From: CAZQWJ01 sp964597265
GTDB taxonomy: Bacteria > Patescibacteriota > 4484-211 > JAGQKX01
Length of the DNA stretch: 15,462 nucleotides
Assembly (NCBI GenBank): GCA_964597265.1
Contig: CAZQWJ010000023.1
Coordinates: 1-15,462, forward strand
Direction of reading: 5' to 3'
In this document: positions 12,126 to 15,462 of the stretch, one piece after another
How the letters are laid out: each line of letters opens with the position of its first letter
How positions within the stretch are numbered: the stretch's first letter is position 1
Position numbers and translations under genes: made by a program
The notes under the pieces: model-generated
What the model was told of the DNA's origin: nothing
Databases searched by the model: none
Seen by the model: only the letters and a program-made list of their open reading frames with translations

Positions 12126-13924
12126 TTATTCGTGTATCCGGGACGTTTTTGACAAGGTGATACAGAAACGGATTGTATTCGCATCAACTTCTAANNNNNN
12201 NNNNNNNNNNNNNNNNNNNNNNNNNNNNNNNNNNNNNNNNNNNNNNNNNNNNNNNNNNNNNNNNNNNNNNNNNNNNNNNNNNNNNNNNNNNNNNGGGACG
12301 TTTTTGACAAGGTGATACAGAAACGGATTGTATTCGCATCAACTTCTAATATGAATGGGAGATCCAAGTAACGGATGATCTGTTGTGCCAAAAGCCCTTC
12401 TAATCCGCTTGCGTAGTGTATCTGTGCCACAAAGGGCAAAGCAATGGGGTCAGAAGAGAAGAATGCCAGAAGTTCATTTTTTGATACTGATGCATTATCT
12501 GTGTGCATTTCAACGGTTACTGCATCAGTGCCAGCGTGCAGATGGACGGTGACGGTTTTTGTGTTTGTGGCTGCTGCCAGGTAAATTTGTATTTCGAAGA
12601 GTTTTTCGAGCAACAGACGCAGCCATTGTTCGTTGGAAAGTACACGCAGGTCTACGCTTTTTTCAAACGCAGGTACCGTGATATGGGTGTCGACAGTATC
12701 TAGGTATTCGGTTTTGATAGGTAACTGGGGAAAGTCGGTAGTGAGATGAACATCCAAGTCCTGTAGCAATATAGTATGCACCTTAGTGACTTTCTGCCAT
12801 AACATACCGATATCAACCACTTCAAGTCGAGGTCGTGCCACTTCTTGACTGATTTGTAATGTATTGATAAGGTCCCATTCCGTATTGATGATTCCAACAA
12901 AATTTTCTTCATGGCTTTTGTGGTGGCTATCTGTAGGATTATTGAGTAATGAATATCTTCGTTGTTCGAGCTTTGATCGTACTACATCAATTGAGATATT
13001 TTCTTTTGAACTGGAACGTGAGGTAGTGTGGCGAGTGATGATCAAACTGATCTGCTCAACTTCACCAGTTATCCCGATAATTGGTTTTATCTCCAGTGTA
13101 ACCTCTAGTGCTTTTGGAAGTTTTGCGGAACGCAGCTGGAGTGGGCTGACAATAGTAGAGGACCGTGTCAAGACACCTGATTGTGTTATGTTGGTGGTGA
13201 GGTCATACTTCGCGCCGTGTTGATCATACAGGTCAAATATTGTTTCAATGGGCGTGAGTATCAATTGGGATGGTGAGATACCCAACGTCTTTCGTGCGGC
13301 GTCGTTGACAGATAGTATCTGCAGCTCCAAATTAGTAACGAATATGAGTTCTTTGACGCTTTGTAGGATAGCTTTTTCACGCGTTTCGACCACCATGACC
13401 TTACTATTCAAAAAGTCGATGACCTTTGACCGAAATTGGTACTTGTGGACGAGTATATTGAGTAAAGGAAAAATCGCAAGAAACGAGATGAGGTATATAG
13501 CCGGCGCCCACGGATCGTCGCTGATAAGAGCACGGATGTCAGGTTGTAGCCCTATTTGAACGAGCAACACACTAACAATGCACAATAACGCCCATACGCC
13601 CGCGGATTGTTTTATGAATAGACCAGTGCCTAATATCGTCAGGTGTATGAGGATCAAAAACGGACTAAAGACATTGCCAGTAACAAGCAATACAAGCATG
13701 ATAAACAAGTAAATCAGTGTTGTTACCACCGTGTTCAAAACAGGTGTGTGCGTGGCGGTCGGTTTGTCATTGAGATATATGCGATTGATGATTACGAGCA
13801 ATATAAGCAACAAGCCGGTAACGATCATCCAGGCGTAGTTGTTGGGTATAGCAAAGAGGAGAAAAATAACACTGACGACACTTGCTGCAACAATACTTAA
13901 TTCTATCGGAAACAATAGGTTCAT
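12126..13924 (-). CDS. Multi-pass membrane PAS protein with degenerate histidine-kinase ATPase domain
   Basis: The coordinates cross assembly gap 2. Collapsing the 55-bp duplicate plus 100 N gives a continuous frame ending KTS-RIHE-stop at 12126, a protein of 547 aa; as written, the gap shifts the frame. About six hydrophobic segments occupy residues 1-165. A PAS-like sensor domain follows (SVKELIFVTNLELQILSVNDAARKTLGIS, from about 190). The last 110 residues have the layout of a HATPase_c domain, but the N-box asparagine, the DxG of G1 and the GxGxG of G2 are absent (SGLEGLLAQQIIRYLDLPF replaces the usual GLGL..A..I). No H-box (HE.RTP) is seen. It is therefore probably a pseudokinase. The ATG at 13924 is preferred to a TTG three codons earlier. 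It lies 51 bases downstream of the cohesin-like gene, same strand. Confidence 0.7.
12195..12294. other. Assembly gap (100 N) flanked by identical 55-mers, inside a gene
   Basis: There are exactly 100 N between identical 55-base copies at 12140-12194 and 12295-12349. Removing one copy and the N run restores an open frame with a normal stop codon in the sensor gene, so the gap is very probably artificial. Confidence 0.92.
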
Positions 13925-13975
13925 ATCATACAAATAATGCCCGTACAGATGTCGTAGGACGTCGTGTGTTGCTTT

Positions 13976-15340
13976 TTATTGTATACCACCTGGTGGGGTG
14001 AGGGGAGTGCTGTTTTTTGGTGCACCAAGGTTCCTTTCTTTCTTTTGCTGGCGTTTGTACCAAATAATGTAACCAACAATGAGTAATACCAGAATGGCCA
14101 GCATCATAGAAAGGAAATAGATTGTGATACGGTTATTCGAGGTTGGCTGTGCGTCGGTAGCGATGATTGGTTCGTCAGTGTAGGAAAAGAACCTAGTCAA
14201 ATGTCGAGTTAGAATTATCAAATCTGTACCGTTATCATAATAACAATCAGGTGTCTCGAGTTTGGATGGATCACTTTGCACATCTTCGGAACAAACAGTC
14301 AAAATACCAGCCACTGAGCCGTATCGATCATATCCGGCCAATTTACCAGACTGACCGGGCAACGTGATGGTAATCGGTCGGTCAAACGTGATGGGAGGAA
14401 TGTCGTGCCCGCCAACTTCAACCACATAGTAGATAATTTTGTTTGTTCCAGTGATGACGTCTGGCTCTAAGATGTTTAGCAGTGGTAGCATACCGTCCCA
14501 TTTGGGGTCATCACTTGTGGGATGAATACTTTTTAGCGTTGTTTCAGGTAAAAATGTAATTGATATTGCTCCAAGTGTGGTAGGTTTGGTAATAGTCAAA
14601 CCGTTGGGTAGATGGACTGAGGTCTCTGTATCACTTTGTGCAAAATTATCCGAAAAATCGAGGGTAAGATCAGTGCCTTCCGATAAGTTAATCGTGCGAG
14701 CGGTTGAGGTTAGTGACGCAGGGGTAAAGGCAATGGTAAACGTACCATTTTCTAACGTGATAGTGGTATCTAGCAATTCTTGTGCTTCACCTTCTTGTGG
14801 TTTGACGACCACAAGATCAATCATTGGCGTCGGAGTAGGTGTTGGTTCGGGTATTGGAGTAGGTGTTGGGGTTGGGCCTGCTGGTCGAGGTGTTGCCGTA
14901 GGTTGCGGTGCAGAAGGTGCGTTGATGGTGAATGATTGACCATGTAAGCTGCCACCTCCTGCAGATTGGCCGCTGCCATTACTTAATGTCCCACTGGCAG
15001 AAATAGATAGTGTACCTGCTTGATTTGCGGTCGCGGTGACGGTGGCTAGTGTCCCGCTTTGTGCACCTCCACCGAGGTTTGCCACGACACAATTGGATCC
15101 ACTGCTCCCTACGTTTGTGAATCCGGATCCACCACAAGAGATAGTACCAACCGATCCGCCGCTCACACTGATGGTGAAATCCGCTGCGGTGACATTTTCT
15201 TCGGCGGTAAAGGTGATATAGCCGGTAACGGTATCACCGATATTTTCACCGTAGGTTTGGGAAAATATTCCTGAAATTGTGACAAGTGTCGCGATAAAAA
15301 GGACGAAATATGTGACTCTGAGACTAATGTTTCTAAACAT
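13976..15340 (-). CDS. Secreted membrane-anchored surface protein with cohesin-like domain
   Basis: A 454-aa exported protein. Order: signal peptide (MFRNISLRVTYFVLFIATLV, cleavage perhaps near residue 31); a beta-rich, cohesin-like domain (about 32-144, starting IGDTVTGYITFTAEENVTAADF, with two cysteines that may pair); a Pro/Thr linker (about 145-172); a second beta domain; a C-terminal transmembrane helix (about 407-430, FLSMMLAILVLLIVGYIIW); and a basic tail. The end of the second domain (WDGMLPLLNI ... ITFDRPITITLPGQSGKLAGYDRYG ... CYYDNGTDLIILTRHLTRFFSYT) matches a pattern I recall as recurrent in CPR surface proteins. The ATG at 15340 is preferred over a GTG two codons upstream. The gene just upstream ends in a dockerin-like sequence. 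The cohesin assignment is by pattern only. Confidence 0.72.
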   Translation of the reverse strand: MFRNISLRVTYFVLFIATLVTISGIFSQTYGENIGDTVTGYITFTAEENVTAADFTISVSGGSVGTISCGGSGFTNVGSSGSNCVVANLGGGAQSGTLATVTATANQAGTLSISASGTLSNGSGQSAGGGSLHGQSFTINAPSAPQPTATPRPAGPTPTPTPIPEPTPTPTPMIDLVVVKPQEGEAQELLDTTITLENGTFTIAFTPASLTSTARTINLSEGTDLTLDFSDNFAQSDTETSVHLPNGLTITKPTTLGAISITFLPETTLKSIHPTSDDPKWDGMLPLLNILEPDVITGTNKIIYYVVEVGGHDIPPITFDRPITITLPGQSGKLAGYDRYGSVAGILTVCSEDVQSDPSKLETPDCYYDNGTDLIILTRHLTRFFSYTDEPIIATDAQPTSNNRITIYFLSMMLAILVLLIVGYIIWYKRQQKKERNLGAPKNSTPLTPPGGIQ

Positions 15341-15383
15341 ATGCACGTTTATTTTATACAGAATAAGGTATACATGTTGCGAT

Positions 15384-15389
15384 CGTCAA
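15384..15389 (-). promoter_or_regulatory. Possible -35 for the cohesin-like gene
   Basis: TTGACG on the minus strand, with TATTCT or TTATTC 17-18 bp downstream as weak -10 candidates. An AT-rich TATAAAAT (15358-15351) lies closer to the ATG but at the wrong spacing. The gene may have its own promoter besides read-through from the dockerin-like gene. Confidence 0.3.
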
Positions 15390-15398
15390 CCATTAGTA

Positions 15399-15462
15399 TT
15401 AATAGGTAGAACCATATCTACCGGCAAAGATACCCAGGTCAAAGATGTTAACCCGTCCATCC
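15399..15462 (-). CDS. 3' end of a gene with a C-terminal dockerin-like repeat (partial)
   Basis: Only the last 20 codons lie in the window, in the frame beginning at 15461, ending with TAA at 15399-15401. They read DGRVNIFDLGIFAGRYG plus three residues. This matches the second half of a type I dockerin calcium loop and helix (DxNxDGxVNxxDLxxxxxxxG): the DG, VN and acidic D at the expected spacing and a terminal G after a hydrophobic helix. Dockerins are often at the extreme C-terminus of secreted proteins, as here. The rest of the gene is outside the window. The cohesin-like gene starts 58 bases downstream on the same strand. Confidence 0.6.
   Translation of the reverse strand, partial: DGRVNIFDLGIFAGRYGSTY
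15405..15422. repeat. Small hairpin GGTAGA / TCTACC
   Basis: A 6-bp perfect stem with a 6-nt loop (ACCATA) inside the last codons of the dockerin-like gene. It may be fortuitous. Confidence 0.3.

Noticed and set aside
12191..12349. Direct repeat of 55 bp as a target-site duplication of a mobile element
   Set aside because: The only thing between the copies is exactly 100 N, and the same 55-base length occurs at the other gap, so an assembly join explains it.
14577..14939. 120-codon + strand frame with GVGVGVGSG repeats
   Set aside because: It is the antisense shadow of the Pro/Thr linker of the surface protein.

Overview
The window looks like part of a Patescibacteria (Candidate Phyla Radiation, CPR) genome or metagenome bin. 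This is inferred from the compact, mostly co-directional housekeeping genes, the near-absence of Shine-Dalgarno (SD) sequences, -10 boxes sitting almost on top of start codons, surface proteins of a type common in CPR genomes, and reduced or degenerate versions of standard proteins (DnaX without its zinc module, a histidine-kinase-like protein without its signature residues). I cannot name the lineage. Two 100-N gaps (2118-2217, 12195-12294) are each flanked by identical 55-bp copies, so both look like assembly joins rather than real missing sequence.

Layout. 39-3296 (+): dgkA, then the classic dnaX-ybaB-recR recombination/replication cluster. A repeat-rich 405-bp stretch holding gap 1 lies between dnaX and ybaB. 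3394-4815 (+): cysS. 4881-5693 (-): a SpoU/TrmH-type RNA methyltransferase, convergent with cysS across an inverted-repeat terminator. 5694-6174: no conventional gene, but a self-contained transcription unit with a near-consensus promoter, a perfect palindrome between -35 and -10, about 190 nt of hairpins with a possible 26-codon ORF, and a strong Rho-independent terminator. 6175-7323 (+): rpsF-ssb-rpsR. 7342-11983 (+): four tightly packed genes, namely a MutL-like (PF13941-type) protein, a partner with a barrel-sandwich-like region and a KOW-like C-terminus, an S41 carboxy-terminal processing protease and an HtrA/DegP-like serine protease.

12126-15462 (-): an envelope cluster read in the order: end of a gene whose last residues look like a dockerin; a secreted, membrane-anchored protein with a cohesin-like N-terminal domain; and a multi-pass PAS protein with a degenerate histidine-kinase ATPase domain. 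Closing gap 2 over its 55-bp duplicate restores the natural end of this last gene.

The window also carries several families of short repeats: an AAAGAGCAAAG-type inverted repeat that acts as intergenic terminator, forms the end of the methyltransferase gene and has entered dnaX in frame; a CTCGGGATGAC/GATCCCTCGA family; an AGTATTCAGTA hairpin; and a GC-rich hairpin. The most interesting items are the dockerin/cohesin neighbours, the palindrome-controlled small RNA unit, the MutL-like/KOW pair coupled to two envelope proteases, and the zinc-less DnaX carrying a repeat-derived linker.
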